Assembly: GCF_000346755.1 (NCBI RefSeq)
Contig: NZ_ANNV01000098.1
Coordinates: forward strand, 1 to 64,000
DNA: 64,000 bases
Direction: 5' to 3'
From: Pseudomonas sp. CBZ-4
GTDB taxonomy: Bacteria > Pseudomonadota > Gammaproteobacteria > Pseudomonadales > Pseudomonadaceae
The position numbers and the translations under genes were made by a program. How positions within the stretch are numbered: position 1 is the first letter of the stretch; each line of letters opens with the position of its first letter. The notes beneath the pieces are model-generated. The model did no database searches. It saw only the letters and a list, made by a program, of their open reading frames with translations, and was not told the DNA's origin. Of this stretch, positions 1-9,834 are shown piece after piece.

Positions 1-30
1 CTGTCAGCTTGAACATCTTTAGCTGATACA

Positions 31-58
31 CCGCTATCGCAGGCAAGCCAGCTCCCAC
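31..58. repeat. Single REP sequence
   Basis: Inverse-orientation copy of the Pseudomonas REP core (reads CGCAGGCAAGCCAGCTCCCAC on the plus strand from about 38). The same core recurs at least ten more times in this window. Its inverted partner, if present, would lie left of the window. Confidence 0.85.
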
Positions 59-180
59 ATGGGTACGAGTACACACTTAGGTCGTGACCGCCCATTCAGA
101 GACTGAATAACCCGTCTGCGTTCACAGTCGCCGGGGCTGCGCGGTATAGTCCGGGCATTGATGAATGCGAGGAAACACCG

Positions 181-1026
181 ATGAAGTTCGAAGGCACCCA
201 GGCCTACGTTGCCACTGACGACCTGAAACTGGCCGTCAACGCCGCCATCACCCTGGAGCGGCCGCTGCTGGTCAAGGGCGAACCCGGCACCGGCAAGACC
301 ATGCTCGCCGAGCAACTGGCCGAATCCTTCGGCGCCAGGCTGATCACCTGGCACATCAAGTCCACCACCAAGGCCCATCAGGGCCTGTACGAGTACGACG
401 CGGTGAGCCGCCTGCGCGACTCGCAACTGGGCGTGGACAAGGTCCACGACGTGCGCAACTACCTGAAAAAGGGCAAGCTCTGGGAAGCCTTCGAGTCCGA
501 GGAGCGGGTGATCCTGCTGATCGATGAAATCGACAAGGCCGACATCGAGTTTCCCAACGACCTGCTGCAAGAACTCGACAAGATGGAGTTCTACGTCTAC
601 GAAATCGACGAGACCATCAAGGCGAAGAAACGCCCGATCATCATCATTACCTCCAACAACGAAAAAGAACTGCCGGACGCGTTCCTGCGCCGCTGCTTCT
701 TCCACTACATCGCCTTCCCCGACCGCACCACCCTGCAAAAGATCGTCGATGTGCACTACCCCGACATCAAGAAGGACCTGGTCAGCGAAGCGCTGGACGT
801 GTTCTTCGACGTGCGCAAGGTGCCCGGCCTGAAGAAGAAGCCGTCCACCTCCGAACTGGTGGACTGGCTCAAGCTGCTGATGGCCGACAATATCGGCGAA
901 GCCGTGTTGCGCGAACGCGACCCAACCAAAGCGATCCCGCCGCTGGCCGGCGCCTTGGTGAAGAACGAGCAAGACGTGCAGCTGCTGGAGCGTCTGGCGT
1001 TCATGAGCCGTCGCGGTAACCGCTGA
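181..1026 (+). CDS. MoxR-family AAA+ ATPase
   Basis: A 281-aa cytoplasmic AAA+ ATPase of the MoxR class, chaperone-like enzymes that usually work with a von Willebrand factor A protein on metal-centre or complex maturation. Walker A is GEPGTGKT at residues 33-40 and Walker B is LLIDEID with Asp115/Glu116. A sensor-1 stretch (ITSNNEKEL) near residue 155 is followed by an LRRC arginine-finger-like motif. Length fits the family. GAGGAA precedes the ATG at good spacing. The stop overlaps the next start by one base (TGATG), so the two genes are translationally coupled. The substrate cannot be read from the sequence. Confidence 0.93.
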   Translation: MKFEGTQAYVATDDLKLAVNAAITLERPLLVKGEPGTGKTMLAEQLAESFGARLITWHIKSTTKAHQGLYEYDAVSRLRDSQLGVDKVHDVRNYLKKGKLWEAFESEERVILLIDEIDKADIEFPNDLLQELDKMEFYVYEIDETIKAKKRPIIIITSNNEKELPDAFLRRCFFHYIAFPDRTTLQKIVDVHYPDIKKDLVSEALDVFFDVRKVPGLKKKPSTSELVDWLKLLMADNIGEAVLRERDPTKAIPPLAGALVKNEQDVQLLERLAFMSRRGNR

Positions 1027-2204
1027 TGCTGCTCAACCTGTTCAATGAAATGCGCGCCGCCAAGGTGCCGGTGTCGGTGCGCGAGCTGCTCGACTTGATC
1101 AACGCCCTGAAAATGCGCGTGACCTTCGCCGACATGGACGAGTTCTACTACTTGGCCCGGGCGATCCTGGTCAAGGACGAGCGGCACTTCGACAAGTTCG
1201 ACCGGGCTTTCGGCGCCTATTTCAATGGCCTGGAAAAACTCGACGACCACTTGCAGGCGCTGATCCCCGAAGACTGGTTGCGCAAGGAGTTCGAACGTTC
1301 GCTGAGCGATGAAGAACGCGCGCAAATCCAATCCCTCGGCGGCCTCGACAAGCTGATCGAAGAGTTCAAGAAACGCCTGGAAGAACAGAAAGAACGCCAT
1401 GCCGGTGGCAATAAATGGATCGGCACTGGCGGCACCAGCCCGTTCGGTTCCGGCGGCTACAATCCGGAAGGCATTCGCGTCGGCGACGCGGGCAAGCGCC
1501 AGGGCAAGGCGGTGAAGGTCTGGGACCAGCGCGAGTACAAGAACCTCGACGACCAGGTGGAACTGGGCACGCGCAACATCAAGATCGCCCTGCGCCGCCT
1601 GCGCAAATTCGCGCGCCAGGGTGCGGCGGAAGAGCTGGACATCGACGGCACCATCGACCACACCGCCCGCGACGCCGGTTTGCTGAATATCCAGATGCGC
1701 CCGGAGCGGCGCAACACCATCAAGCTGCTGCTGTTGTTCGACATCGGCGGCTCGATGGATGCCCACGTGAAGATCTGCGAAGAGCTGTTCTCGGCGTGCA
1801 AGACCGAGTTCAAGCACCTGGAGTACTTCTACTTCCATAACTTCGTGTACGAGTCGGTGTGGAAGAACAATCAGCGCCGCACCTCGGAACGCACCTCCAC
1901 CCAGGACCTGCTGCACAAGTACGGCGCGGACTACAAAGTGATCTTTATCGGCGATGCGTCGATGGCGCCGTATGAAATCACCCAGGCCGGCGGCAGTGTC
2001 GAGCATTGGAATGAAGAGCCGGGGTATGTGTGGATGCAGCGCTTCATGGCCAAGTACAAGAAGCTGATCTGGATTAACCCGTATCCGAAGGACACCTGGG
2101 GGTATACGGCGTCGACGGGGATTGTGCGGGAGTTGGTGGAGGATCAGATGTATCCGCTGACCCTTCGAGGGTTGGAAGAAGGGATGCGTTTTCTGTCCAA
2201 ATAA
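1026..2204 (+). CDS. VWA domain protein (CoxE-like), MoxR partner
   Basis: A 392-aa protein whose C-terminal half is a von Willebrand factor A domain. The metal-ion-dependent adhesion site is DIGGSM at residues 239-244, where the usual DxSxS has Gly in place of the first Ser. The N-terminal 200 residues are charged and helical, with a Glu/Lys/Arg-rich stretch around residues 100-125. It has no signal peptide or membrane segment. The one-base overlap with the upstream MoxR ATPase makes it the obvious partner. Pairs of this kind belong to the CoxD/CoxE type; the client is unknown and no CO dehydrogenase genes are nearby. Confidence 0.88.
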   Translation: MLLNLFNEMRAAKVPVSVRELLDLINALKMRVTFADMDEFYYLARAILVKDERHFDKFDRAFGAYFNGLEKLDDHLQALIPEDWLRKEFERSLSDEERAQIQSLGGLDKLIEEFKKRLEEQKERHAGGNKWIGTGGTSPFGSGGYNPEGIRVGDAGKRQGKAVKVWDQREYKNLDDQVELGTRNIKIALRRLRKFARQGAAEELDIDGTIDHTARDAGLLNIQMRPERRNTIKLLLLFDIGGSMDAHVKICEELFSACKTEFKHLEYFYFHNFVYESVWKNNQRRTSERTSTQDLLHKYGADYKVIFIGDASMAPYEITQAGGSVEHWNEEPGYVWMQRFMAKYKKLIWINPYPKDTWGYTASTGIVRELVEDQMYPLTLRGLEEGMRFLSK

Positions 2205-2220
2205 GCGGTGTATTCGCTGG

Positions 2221-2306
2221 CGCTATCGCAGGCAAGCCAGCTCCCACAGGGGAATGCATTCCAGCTTTGAAATGCATTCAACTGTGGGAGCTGGCTTGCC
2301 TGCGAT
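2221..2306. repeat. REP inverted pair (REPIN)
   Basis: Two REP cores in inverted orientation (2221-2248 and 2284-2306), separated by a spacer that itself contains a dyad (AATGCATT...AATGCATT). It lies between two convergent genes and could fold into a long hairpin that may limit read-through. Confidence 0.9.
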
Positions 2307-2310
2307 GCTT

Positions 2311-3225
2311 TTAGCCATTCAAAAACCGCTGCAAATAGTCGATGTGCTGCCGATGCGCCGTCTCCTGCACCACTGGCGCCAACCTGACCTTCTCCCCCGG
2401 CAAACACTGCGCCAGCCGCGCCAGCGCCAACGGCGTCAACGCGCCCAAGCGCGGGTAACCGCCAATCGTCTGCCGATCATTAAGCAACACAATCGGCTGC
2501 CCATCCGGCGGCACCTGGATCGCCCCCAACGGAATCCCTTCGGAAATCAGCGACGGCCCCTGGTACTGCAACGGCGTGCCCAGCAGGCGCATGCCCATGC
2601 GGTCGGCGCGGCTGTCCAGGGACCACTCGGTGTTGAACGCGTCGAACAGGCTTTGCCCGCTGAACTGGCCGATCTGCGCGCCGACGATCACATCCAACGG
2701 TTTATCGGATCGCAGATCCTGCGCACTCAGTACCTTCATGGCGCCGCCTGTACCGGAATAGGCCAGGCGCCCGCCTTCGACCAATGCCTTGCCAAAACCA
2801 TCCACACCGCCCAGTTCCTCACGCACAACCGTGGCGCAACTGCCCAGCACATCTGGCGCGTCAAACCCGCCCGGTGCAGCGAGATACGCCCGCGCACCGT
2901 TGCACGGCTGGGTAAAGCGCAAACGCTGACCCTTTTGCAGGATAAAACTGCGGCCGGGGCTGATGGCCCGTTCGTCGATGTATGCACCCAGATCCGCACC
3001 GGCCAACGCCAGCAAGCAATACTCCTCGGCCTGCAGGGTGAAGCCGCCCAGGGTGATTTCCACCACCGGCGCGTGCAACGGGTTGTCCAGCAGCCAGTTG
3101 GCCCAAGACATCGACACCCAATCCAGCGCGCCGCCCTGGGTCACGCCGAGGTGGCGCACGCCAAAGCGTCCGGCGTCCTGCAACAGGCACAGCGGTGTGC
3201 TGGCCTCGATGATCAAGCGGCTCAT
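2311..3225 (-). CDS. pxpC: 5-oxoprolinase subunit PxpC (biotin-dependent carboxyltransferase family)
   Basis: A 304-aa protein of the KipA/PxpC family, the carboxyltransferase-like subunit of the ATP-dependent 5-oxoprolinase PxpABC that opens pyroglutamate to glutamate in the cytoplasm. Family hallmarks are the N-terminal LQDAGRFGVRHLGVTQGGALD stretch at about residues 15-35 and the C-terminal QTIGGYPRLG segment. It is the last gene of a three-gene minus-strand operon; its ATG overlaps the pxpB stop by four bases. Order pxpA-pxpB-pxpC and lengths match known operons. Confidence 0.92.
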   Translation of the reverse strand: MSRLIIEASTPLCLLQDAGRFGVRHLGVTQGGALDWVSMSWANWLLDNPLHAPVVEITLGGFTLQAEEYCLLALAGADLGAYIDERAISPGRSFILQKGQRLRFTQPCNGARAYLAAPGGFDAPDVLGSCATVVREELGGVDGFGKALVEGGRLAYSGTGGAMKVLSAQDLRSDKPLDVIVGAQIGQFSGQSLFDAFNTEWSLDSRADRMGMRLLGTPLQYQGPSLISEGIPLGAIQVPPDGQPIVLLNDRQTIGGYPRLGALTPLALARLAQCLPGEKVRLAPVVQETAHRQHIDYLQRFLNG

Positions 3226-3926
3226 GCCTGGGCCTCCAACGCGGTGTCGTCGCCACCCAGCCTGATGAATTCGGCGTGGTCGACGGGCGCGAAACGCACC
3301 GTGTCGCCGGGCTGCATCAGGCTGTAGCCATCGCGATCACGGTCGAACAGCTTGGCCGGGGTGCGGCCGATCAGGTTCCAGCCGCCGGGCGATACCACCG
3401 GATAGGCGGCGGTTTGCCGTTCGGCGATACCGACGCTACCCGCCGCCACGCGTTTGCGTGGCGTACTCAGGCGCGGCGTGGCGAGGATTTCGTCCACCAG
3501 CCCCATAAAGGCAAAACCGGGGGCGAAGCCAAGGGCAAACACCTGGTATTCGTGGGCGCTGTGCTGGCGGATCACCTCATCGACACTCAAGCCGCTGCGC
3601 TGGCTGAGCAAGGTCAGCTCAGGGCCGACACTCAGGTCGTACCACACCGGCAGCACATGGCACTGGCCGCTGCCCTGGGCTTGCGGTTGCAGATCCGTCA
3701 GGGCTTGATCAATCAATGCCCGCGCCTGGGCCGGGCTCAACGCGGTGAGGTCGTAATGCACCATCAGCGTGGTGTAGGACGGCACCAGGTCCACCAGCGC
3801 CGCGCCAAAGCCCTCGCGCAAGCGCTGGGTGGCGGCGAGCATCCACGGCATATTGGCTTCGGCGATGGCGTCAAACAGACGCACCATCAGGCAGTCGATG
3901 GCCACTACTTCAATGCGTGGCTTCAT
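3222..3926 (-). CDS. pxpB: 5-oxoprolinase subunit PxpB
   Basis: A KipI/PxpB-family protein of 234 aa, partner of PxpC in the 5-oxoprolinase complex. The motif [10 protein letters not shown], followed by [16 protein letters not shown] and a [10 protein letters not shown] segment, is characteristic of the cyclophilin-like KipI fold. The start is placed at MKPRIEV because this ATG overlaps the pxpA stop by four bases and the alternative upstream ATG would lie deep inside pxpA. B. subtilis KipI is known as a sporulation kinase inhibitor, but the operon context argues for the metabolic role. Confidence 0.92.
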   Translation of the reverse strand: MKPRIEVVAIDCLMVRLFDAIAEANMPWMLAATQRLREGFGAALVDLVPSYTTLMVHYDLTALSPAQARALIDQALTDLQPQAQGSGQCHVLPVWYDLSVGPELTLLSQRSGLSVDEVIRQHSAHEYQVFALGFAPGFAFMGLVDEILATPRLSTPRKRVAAGSVGIAERQTAAYPVVSPGGWNLIGRTPAKLFDRDRDGYSLMQPGDTVRFAPVDHAEFIRLGGDDTALEAQA

Positions 3927-4663
3927 GCGTTCTTCAATGCCTCGCGGATACGCTGCACGGCGGCGACCGAACTGGCGTTGTCCCCGTGGACGCACAGGGT
4001 ATCGGCCTGCAATACCAGCGGGCTGCCGTCGCTGGCGATCAGCGCTTCGCCACGGGAAATGGTCAGGGACTGCTGCACGATGGTTTCGGCATCATGGTGC
4101 ACGGCACCGGGCAACTGGCGCGAAACCAGATGGCCCTTGTTGTCGTAGGCACGGTCGGCGAACGCTTCGAACCACAGGGTCACGCCGTACTCATCGCCCA
4201 GGGCCTGCGCGGCGCTGTTGTCGCGGGTGGCCAGCAGCATCAGCGGCAGGTCGCCGTACGCGGCAACGGCCTGGATCACGGCGCGCAATTGCGTCGGGTT
4301 GGCCATCATGTCGTTGTACATCGCGCCGTGGGGTTTGACGTAGCTCACCCGCCCGCCTTGCGCCCGGCAGATGCCGTCGAGGGCGCCGATCTGGTAGTGC
4401 AGCAGGTCATGGATTTCCTGCGGCGTGTAGGTCATGGAGCGGCGGCCGAAGCCTTGCAAATCCTGATAGGCGGGGTGTGCGCCCACTTGCACGCCGTGCT
4501 TGAGCGCCAGGCTGACAGTCTTGCGCATGATGCTCGGGTCGCCGGCATGGAAACCGCAGGCCACGTTGGCGCAATCGATGAACGGCATGACCTCGGCGTC
4601 CAGACTCAGGGTCCAGTTGCCAAAGCTTTCGCCGATGTCGCAATTCAGTAGCAGGCGGCTCAC
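3923..4663 (-). CDS. pxpA: 5-oxoprolinase subunit PxpA (LamB/YcsF family)
   Basis: A 246-aa LamB/YcsF-family protein, the pyroglutamate-binding subunit of 5-oxoprolinase. It opens with [11 protein letters not shown], then [13 protein letters not shown] near residue 35 and [15 protein letters not shown] near residue 62, all family signatures. It is the first gene of the pxp operon and is divergently oriented from a LysR regulator, which probably controls it. No transporter gene is present in the operon. Confidence 0.93.
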   Translation of the reverse strand: MSRLLLNCDIGESFGNWTLSLDAEVMPFIDCANVACGFHAGDPSIMRKTVSLALKHGVQVGAHPAYQDLQGFGRRSMTYTPQEIHDLLHYQIGALDGICRAQGGRVSYVKPHGAMYNDMMANPTQLRAVIQAVAAYGDLPLMLLATRDNSAAQALGDEYGVTLWFEAFADRAYDNKGHLVSRQLPGAVHHDAETIVQQSLTISRGEALIASDGSPLVLQADTLCVHGDNASSVAAVQRIREALKNA

Positions 4664-4838
4664 AGTGGTCGCTCCTGTAGGTTTTATTTTTTTGTAGTGT
4701 GGGATTTTTTACACAGAACTCGCAACTTGTCCTGACCCCCCTACGACGCTTATCGTGGAATAGCTCGATTTTTGGCGCTGTCCCGGTGCGGCGTCCAACT
4801 AATAAAAACCGATCCATGCATAAGAAAAAGTTGATCCC

Positions 4839-5759
4839 ATGAATTTGAAGTTCCTCGAAACCTTCGTCTGGGTGGCCAAGCTCAAGAGCTTTCGCCTGAC
4901 CGCCGAGAAGTTGTTCACCACCCAGGCCTCGATCTCCAGCCGCATCGCGGTGCTGGAAAGCGAACTGGGGGTGAAGTTGTTTCTGCGCGATTCACGCGGC
5001 GTGAGCCTGACCCCGGAAGGCGTGAAGGTGCTCGATTACGCCGAGCAGATGATGGTGACCATGCAGGGCTTGAAGCAGTCCCTGGAGACCACCAGCAGCA
5101 AGGTCGGGCGCATCCGCATCGGCGCGATGGACACGGTGATCCACACCTGGCTCAGCCCGTTGGTGGCGGAACTGATGGACCATTTCCCCCTGGTGGAAAT
5201 CGAATTGGTCGCCGATACCGCATTGAACCTCAGCGATCAGCTGCAAAAAGGCTTCCTCGACCTGATCCTGCAAACCGACCTGCTACGCCTCGAAACCGTG
5301 CGCAGCCTGGAGCTGTGCAGCCACCCCATGGCCTGGATCGTCGCCAGCCAGTCGATCTACCACCGCGACTACGCGTCCCTCGCCGAACTGGCCCAGGAGC
5401 GCATCATCACCTACTCGAAAAACTCCCACCCGCACCAGGACGTGCTGCGCCTGATGCAGGCCAACGGCGTGGCCGCGCCACGGATGAACTGCGTGAATTC
5501 GGTGTCGGCGATTACCCGCTTGCTGCGCGATGGCTTCGGCATCGGCGCGCTGCCGCCGGTGCTGGTGATGGAAGAGCTGGCGCGGGGGGAATTGGTGATG
5601 TTGCCGATGGCGCAGAAACTGCCGAACTTGCAGGTGGTGGTGTCATGGCGCGTGGGGGTGGAGTTGGTGGAGGAGATTGTCGGGTTGTGCCAGAAGGTGG
5701 TGGCGCGGTATGCGGAGGAAGTCGGCCCCGAGCGGATGCAACTGGCAAAACCCGATTGA
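4839..5759 (+). CDS. LysR-family regulator divergent from pxpABC
   Basis: A 306-aa LysR regulator: N-terminal winged helix-turn-helix (residues 1-60, with ASISSRIAVLESELG as the recognition region) and a periplasmic-binding-like effector domain from about residue 90. It is transcribed away from pxpA across a 175-base intergenic region, the usual arrangement for a LysR regulator of the neighbouring operon. A role in pyroglutamate use is therefore inferred from position only; the effector is not predictable. Confidence 0.9.
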   Translation: MNLKFLETFVWVAKLKSFRLTAEKLFTTQASISSRIAVLESELGVKLFLRDSRGVSLTPEGVKVLDYAEQMMVTMQGLKQSLETTSSKVGRIRIGAMDTVIHTWLSPLVAELMDHFPLVEIELVADTALNLSDQLQKGFLDLILQTDLLRLETVRSLELCSHPMAWIVASQSIYHRDYASLAELAQERIITYSKNSHPHQDVLRLMQANGVAAPRMNCVNSVSAITRLLRDGFGIGALPPVLVMEELARGELVMLPMAQKLPNLQVVVSWRVGVELVEEIVGLCQKVVARYAEEVGPERMQLAKPD

Positions 5760-5764
5760 AAACT

Positions 5765-5851
5765 GTGGGAGCTGGCTTGCCTGCGATGGCGGTGAATCAG
5801 TGGCAGATAAGCAAGCTGACACACCGCTATCGCAGGCAAGCCAGCTCCCAC
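5765..5851. repeat. REP inverted pair (REPIN)
   Basis: REP core GTGGGAGCTGGCTTGCC at 5765 facing its complement ending at 5851, with about 30 bases between. It fills the gap between the convergent LysR gene and the DUF2937-like gene. Confidence 0.9.
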
Positions 5852-5870
5852 ATTTTGAACTGTGTTTGAC

Positions 5871-6413
5871 TTACAAACCTTTCAGGTCACGCTCTTCAAT
5901 CGGCCGGCTCTGGCGCAAGCGCTTGCCGCCCAACACCACCCAATCGATCAGCCGGAACAGGCATTCCAGCCCGAACGACAACAGCATCGCCCCGCCCAGC
6001 CCCCAGCCCATGGCCTCTGGCGTCAGCAGGATCTGGTAGCTGTAGCCGTTCCAGGTCTCCAGGCGGATATCCGGGTCAGCCGCCACCGCCACTTGCAGCA
6101 CGCGGATGTACCACGGCCCTTGCATCGCCTGGAATTGCTTGTCCAACGCCACCTGGCGGTCAAGCATCGCGCCCAGGCTGTTGGCGTCGCTCTGGAACAC
6201 CGGGTCATCACTGGCGCGGTAATGCGCCACCAGGGCCTGCAAGTCACCCTTGAAGAACTGCTGCGCGGTGGCGTCAAACCCGCGCAAGCCGGTCTGGGCC
6301 TCGATCAGGTGAGCTTCGACGCGCTTGGCGTAGTCGTTGATAAACCCCGGCACCTGTACGCCGACCAACAAACCGATGGCAAACAACACCAACCGCAGAT
6401 AGCTGAGCAACAT
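5871..6413 (-). CDS. DUF2937-like membrane protein
   Basis: A 180-aa inner-membrane protein of unknown function. There is a hydrophobic segment at residues 3-23 (LSYLRLVLFAIGLLVGV) and a second near 137-160 (glycine-rich, GWGLGGAMLLSFGL), with a roughly 100-residue region between them that contains a central Asp/Gln-rich helix. This is the DUF2937 layout. The start is MLLSYLRL; further upstream the frame runs into the spacer with no better site. It lies 11 bases downstream of the amidotransferase gene and is probably co-transcribed. Confidence 0.75.
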   Translation of the reverse strand: MLLSYLRLVLFAIGLLVGVQVPGFINDYAKRVEAHLIEAQTGLRGFDATAQQFFKGDLQALVAHYRASDDPVFQSDANSLGAMLDRQVALDKQFQAMQGPWYIRVLQVAVAADPDIRLETWNGYSYQILLTPEAMGWGLGGAMLLSFGLECLFRLIDWVVLGGKRLRQSRPIEERDLKGL

Positions 6414-6424
6414 GGTCGATATCC

Positions 6425-7201
6425 TTACTCGGTGATGCCCTGGCTGACGCATTCACCGCGTCGCCACAGGCTCCATTGGCCCGGTTCGTAGCGGGTCCAG
6501 TTTTCGTTGTCGGTCAGTGGCTCGGTGGCGATCACCGTGACCACGTCATTGGGCGTGGTTTCGGCCTGAAAATCGACGATCACGTCGACATCTTTCAAGC
6601 GCGCCGGGCCAAACGGCGCGCGACGGGTGATTTGTGCCAGCTTGGTCGAGCAGTAGCAAAACAGCCAGTCGCCGTCGCTGAGCAGGCAATTGAACACGCC
6701 TTTGCTGCGGTATTCGGCGCAGGCGGCGATCAGGTCGGGCAGCACCTGCTCGATGTCCACCGGCTCGGGGAAGGCTTCACGCACGCGGTTGAGCAGGTCG
6801 CAGAAGGCCGCTTCGCTGTCGGTATCGCCCACCGGCCGATAGAACGTGGCGCGCGGGTTGAAGTCCGCCAGTTGGCCGTTGTGGGCGAAACACCAGTTGC
6901 GCCCCCACAGCTCGCGCACGAACGGGTGGGTGTTGGACAGGCACACCTTGCCCACGTTGGCCTGGCGGATATGGCCAATCACCACTTCACTTTTGATCGG
7001 ATAACGCTGCACCAGCAGCGCGACTTCCGACTCACTGCTCGCCGCCGGGTCCTGGAACAGACGCAGGCCACGGCCTTCATAAAAGGCAATGCCCCAACCG
7101 TCACGATGGGGGCCGGTGCGGCCACCACGCTGCATCAGCCCGGTAAAGCTGAACACGATGTCGGTGGGGACGTTGGCACTCATGCCCAATAATTCACACA
7201 T
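6425..7201 (-). CDS. Class II glutamine amidotransferase (YafJ-like)
   Basis: A 258-aa stand-alone N-terminal-nucleophile glutaminase. Cys2 follows the initiator Met ([12 protein letters not shown]) and would become the catalytic residue after Met removal. Glutaminase loop features GHIRQANVG and CFAHNGQL are visible. Length matches the YafJ family, whose acceptor reaction is not settled. It begins a minus-strand group with the DUF2937-like gene downstream. Confidence 0.9.
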   Translation of the reverse strand: MCELLGMSANVPTDIVFSFTGLMQRGGRTGPHRDGWGIAFYEGRGLRLFQDPAASSESEVALLVQRYPIKSEVVIGHIRQANVGKVCLSNTHPFVRELWGRNWCFAHNGQLADFNPRATFYRPVGDTDSEAAFCDLLNRVREAFPEPVDIEQVLPDLIAACAEYRSKGVFNCLLSDGDWLFCYCSTKLAQITRRAPFGPARLKDVDVIVDFQAETTPNDVVTVIATEPLTDNENWTRYEPGQWSLWRRGECVSQGITE

Positions 7202-7222
7202 GCCAGGGCTCTCGCTACAACG

Positions 7223-7681
7223 TTAAAGGCGCGGTTCGACGCGCATGCCGCTCACAGGGGCCGGGCGGTGGAAAGGTTCGTCATCATCCTCGGCCGGCTC
7301 GGCGGCCAGGGCGGCATCGGCGGCGGCCTTGCGCTCGCGGCGGGCCTTGGCGGCGCGCTCGATGGGCCAGCGGATCAGCACGATCACCAGGTACACGGCA
7401 AAGGCGATCATCGTGTACATGAACAAGTCGGAAATGGCCCGCCAGGCGTTGTTGCCGACCTTGAGCACCAGGTCCAGCGCGGTGATGGCCACGGCGGGGG
7501 CGAACTGGGTCTTGACCGGGTCGACGATGGTCGGGCTGAACAGCAACACCGCCATCAGCAATTGCAGCGGCTCGCGCAGCCAGCGCCAGATCCAGCGGGT
7601 CATGCGCCACCACACCAACAGGCAGCCCAAAGCGGCGAAGGCGTAGAGGCCCCAAGCGGTCAGATAGTCGTTCTCGGTCAT
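7223..7681 (-). CDS. Small inner-membrane protein, unknown function
   Basis: About 152 aa from MTENDYL. It has three hydrophobic stretches (around residues 8-25, 40-60 and 90-110), then a basic region (AAKARRERKAAADAAL) and an acidic C-terminal tail (EPAEDDDEPF). The ATG at 7690 would add three residues and is equally possible. The frame continues upstream to 7756, close to the divergent peptidase start, with no support for a start there. I do not recognise a family beyond Pseudomonas hypothetical membrane proteins; the divergent gene encodes an S9 peptidase. Confidence 0.7.
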   Translation of the reverse strand: MTENDYLTAWGLYAFAALGCLLVWWRMTRWIWRWLREPLQLLMAVLLFSPTIVDPVKTQFAPAVAITALDLVLKVGNNAWRAISDLFMYTMIAFAVYLVIVLIRWPIERAAKARRERKAAADAALAAEPAEDDDEPFHRPAPVSGMRVEPRL

Positions 7682-7780
7682 GGTGTCCATGGCAACGTAG
7701 GCAAACAGGCGGCTATGATAACGGCTTTTGCGTGTCGCGGCTGTAAAGCCTGCCACCGTCCGCCAGATAGAGATTAATCC

Positions 7781-9823
7781 ATGCCTACATCGCCCGCTCC
7801 GATTGCCCGCAAGGCCCCAGGCCAGGATCCTTACGCCTGGTTGCAGGAACGCGACAGCACTGAAGTCCTCGATTACCTCAAGGCCGAAAACGCCTGGCAG
7901 GAAGCCCAGCTCGCCGACCAGCAGGCCCTGCGTGAAACCCTGTTCGACGAGATCAAGGGCCGCATCCTCGAAACCGACCTGTCCCTGCCTTCACCGTGGG
8001 GGCCGTACCTGTATTACACGCGCACCACCGCCGGTGACGAATACGCCCGCCACTACCGCTGCCGCCGCCCGGCGGATGACAGCAACCAGGTGGACGACAG
8101 CAGCGAAGAGCTGCTGCTGGACCCGAACGTGCTGGCCAACGGCGGCTTTTTCTCCCTGGGCGCGTTCAGCATCAGCCCCGACCACCAGCGCCTGGCCTAC
8201 AGCCTGGATACCAGTGGTGAAGAGATTTTCACCCTGTACGTGAAGGAATTGGCCACCGGCAAAGTCAGCGAACTGGAGTTCGAAGACTGCGACGGCAGCA
8301 TGACCTGGGCCAATGACAGCCTGACCCTGTTCTTCGGCGAGCTGGACGATACCCATCGCCCGCACAAGCTGTATCGCTATCGCCTGGACGGCACGGCGGC
8401 GCAGGAAGTGTTCCACGAGCCCGACGGACGTTTCTTCCTGCATTGCTACCGTTCCAGCTCCGAACGCCAGTTGCTGCTGGCCCTGGGCAGCAAGACCACC
8501 AGCGAAATCTGGGCGCTGGACGCCGAGCAGCCACACCTCGACTTCACCTGCCTGGCACCACGGGTCGAGGACCATGAATACGACGTCGACCACGGCCAAC
8601 TGAATGGCGCCTGGACCTGGTTTATCCGCAGCAACCGTGACGGCATCAACTACGCCTTGTTCACCGCGACCGACATTGGCGACGTGCCGACCGAGGCCGA
8701 GTGGCAGAACCTGATCCCCCACAGCGACGACGTGATGCTCGACGGCGTGAGCCTCAATGCCCACGCCATGACCTTGAGCCTGCGCATAGGTGGCCTGCCG
8801 GTGATCGAAGTGCATCCAGAGGGTCTGCCTGCCTATCGCGTGGAATTGCCCGACGCCGCCTACAGCCTCTACGTACAAAACAGCCTGGAATTTCCCAGCG
8901 ACAAGATCCGCCTGCGCTACGAAGCCCTGAACCGTCCGGCCCAGGTACGCCAGTTGGAACTGGCCAGTGGCACGCAAGTCGTGCTCAAGGAAACCCCGGT
9001 ACTGGGCGTGTTCAACGCCGACGACTATGTCAGCCAACGCCTGTGGGCGACGTCCGCCGACGGTACCCAGGTGCCCATCAGCCTGGTGGTCAAGCGTGAC
9101 CAGCTGGGCAAGCCGACGCCGCTGTACCTGTACGGCTACGGCGCCTACGGTTCGAGCCTCGACCCATGGTTCTCCCACGCGCGCCTGAGCCTGCTGGACC
9201 GCGGCGTCGCGTTTGCCATTGCGCATGTGCGCGGCGGCGGCGAGCTGGGTGAGGCCTGGTACCGCAACGGCAAGCAGGAACATAAACAAAACACCTTCAG
9301 CGACTTTATCGCCTGCGCCGAACACCTGATCGCCGAGGGCTTGACCACCTCCAAGCAACTGGCCATCAGCGGCGGCAGCGCCGGCGGCCTGTTGATCGGT
9401 GCGGTGCTCAACCAGCGCCCGGAGCTGTTCCAGGCTGCGATTGCCGAAGTGCCGTTCGTCGACGTGCTCAACACCATGCTCGACCCCGACCTGCCGCTGA
9501 CCATCACCGAGTACGACGAGTGGGGCAACCCGCAAGAGCCTGAAGTGTACGAGCGGATAAAAGCCTACGCGCCGTACGAAAACGTCCGCGCCCAGGCTTA
9601 TCCGCACCTGCTGGTGATCGCCGGCTACAACGACAGCCGCGTGCAGTACTGGGAAGCGGCCAAGTGGGTGGCCAAGCTGCGCGATACCAAGACCGACGAC
9701 AACCTGCTGCTGCTCAAGACCGAACTCGGCGCCGGCCACGGGGGCATGAGCGGGCGTTACCAGGGATTACGTGACGTAGCCCTCGAATATGCATTTGTGT
9801 TCAAGGCGCTGGGGCTGATTTAG
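7781..9823 (+). CDS. ptrB: S9-family oligopeptidase (oligopeptidase B type)
   Basis: A 680-aa cytoplasmic serine peptidase with an N-terminal beta-propeller gate (about residues 70-400) and a C-terminal alpha/beta-hydrolase domain. The catalytic triad can be placed: Ser533 in ISGGSAGG, Asp618 in NDSRV and His653 in GAGHGG. The opening DPYAWLQERDSTEVLDYL is typical of oligopeptidase B, which cuts short peptides after Arg or Lys. It lacks a signal peptide. A hairpin at 9835-9862 follows the stop. Confidence 0.92.
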   Translation: MPTSPAPIARKAPGQDPYAWLQERDSTEVLDYLKAENAWQEAQLADQQALRETLFDEIKGRILETDLSLPSPWGPYLYYTRTTAGDEYARHYRCRRPADDSNQVDDSSEELLLDPNVLANGGFFSLGAFSISPDHQRLAYSLDTSGEEIFTLYVKELATGKVSELEFEDCDGSMTWANDSLTLFFGELDDTHRPHKLYRYRLDGTAAQEVFHEPDGRFFLHCYRSSSERQLLLALGSKTTSEIWALDAEQPHLDFTCLAPRVEDHEYDVDHGQLNGAWTWFIRSNRDGINYALFTATDIGDVPTEAEWQNLIPHSDDVMLDGVSLNAHAMTLSLRIGGLPVIEVHPEGLPAYRVELPDAAYSLYVQNSLEFPSDKIRLRYEALNRPAQVRQLELASGTQVVLKETPVLGVFNADDYVSQRLWATSADGTQVPISLVVKRDQLGKPTPLYLYGYGAYGSSLDPWFSHARLSLLDRGVAFAIAHVRGGGELGEAWYRNGKQEHKQNTFSDFIACAEHLIAEGLTTSKQLAISGGSAGGLLIGAVLNQRPELFQAAIAEVPFVDVLNTMLDPDLPLTITEYDEWGNPQEPEVYERIKAYAPYENVRAQAYPHLLVIAGYNDSRVQYWEAAKWVAKLRDTKTDDNLLLLKTELGAGHGGMSGRYQGLRDVALEYAFVFKALGLI

Positions 9824-9834
9824 GAACTATGCGC

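Noticed and set aside
756..2006. 416-codon minus-strand frame across the MoxR/VWA genes
   Set aside because: Spans two well-supported coupled genes on the other strand; no domain visible.
7991..9739. 582-codon open frame opposite the S9 oligopeptidase
   Set aside because: The plus-strand peptidase has a full catalytic triad; the antisense frame has low-complexity Gln/His/Val composition and no start site support.
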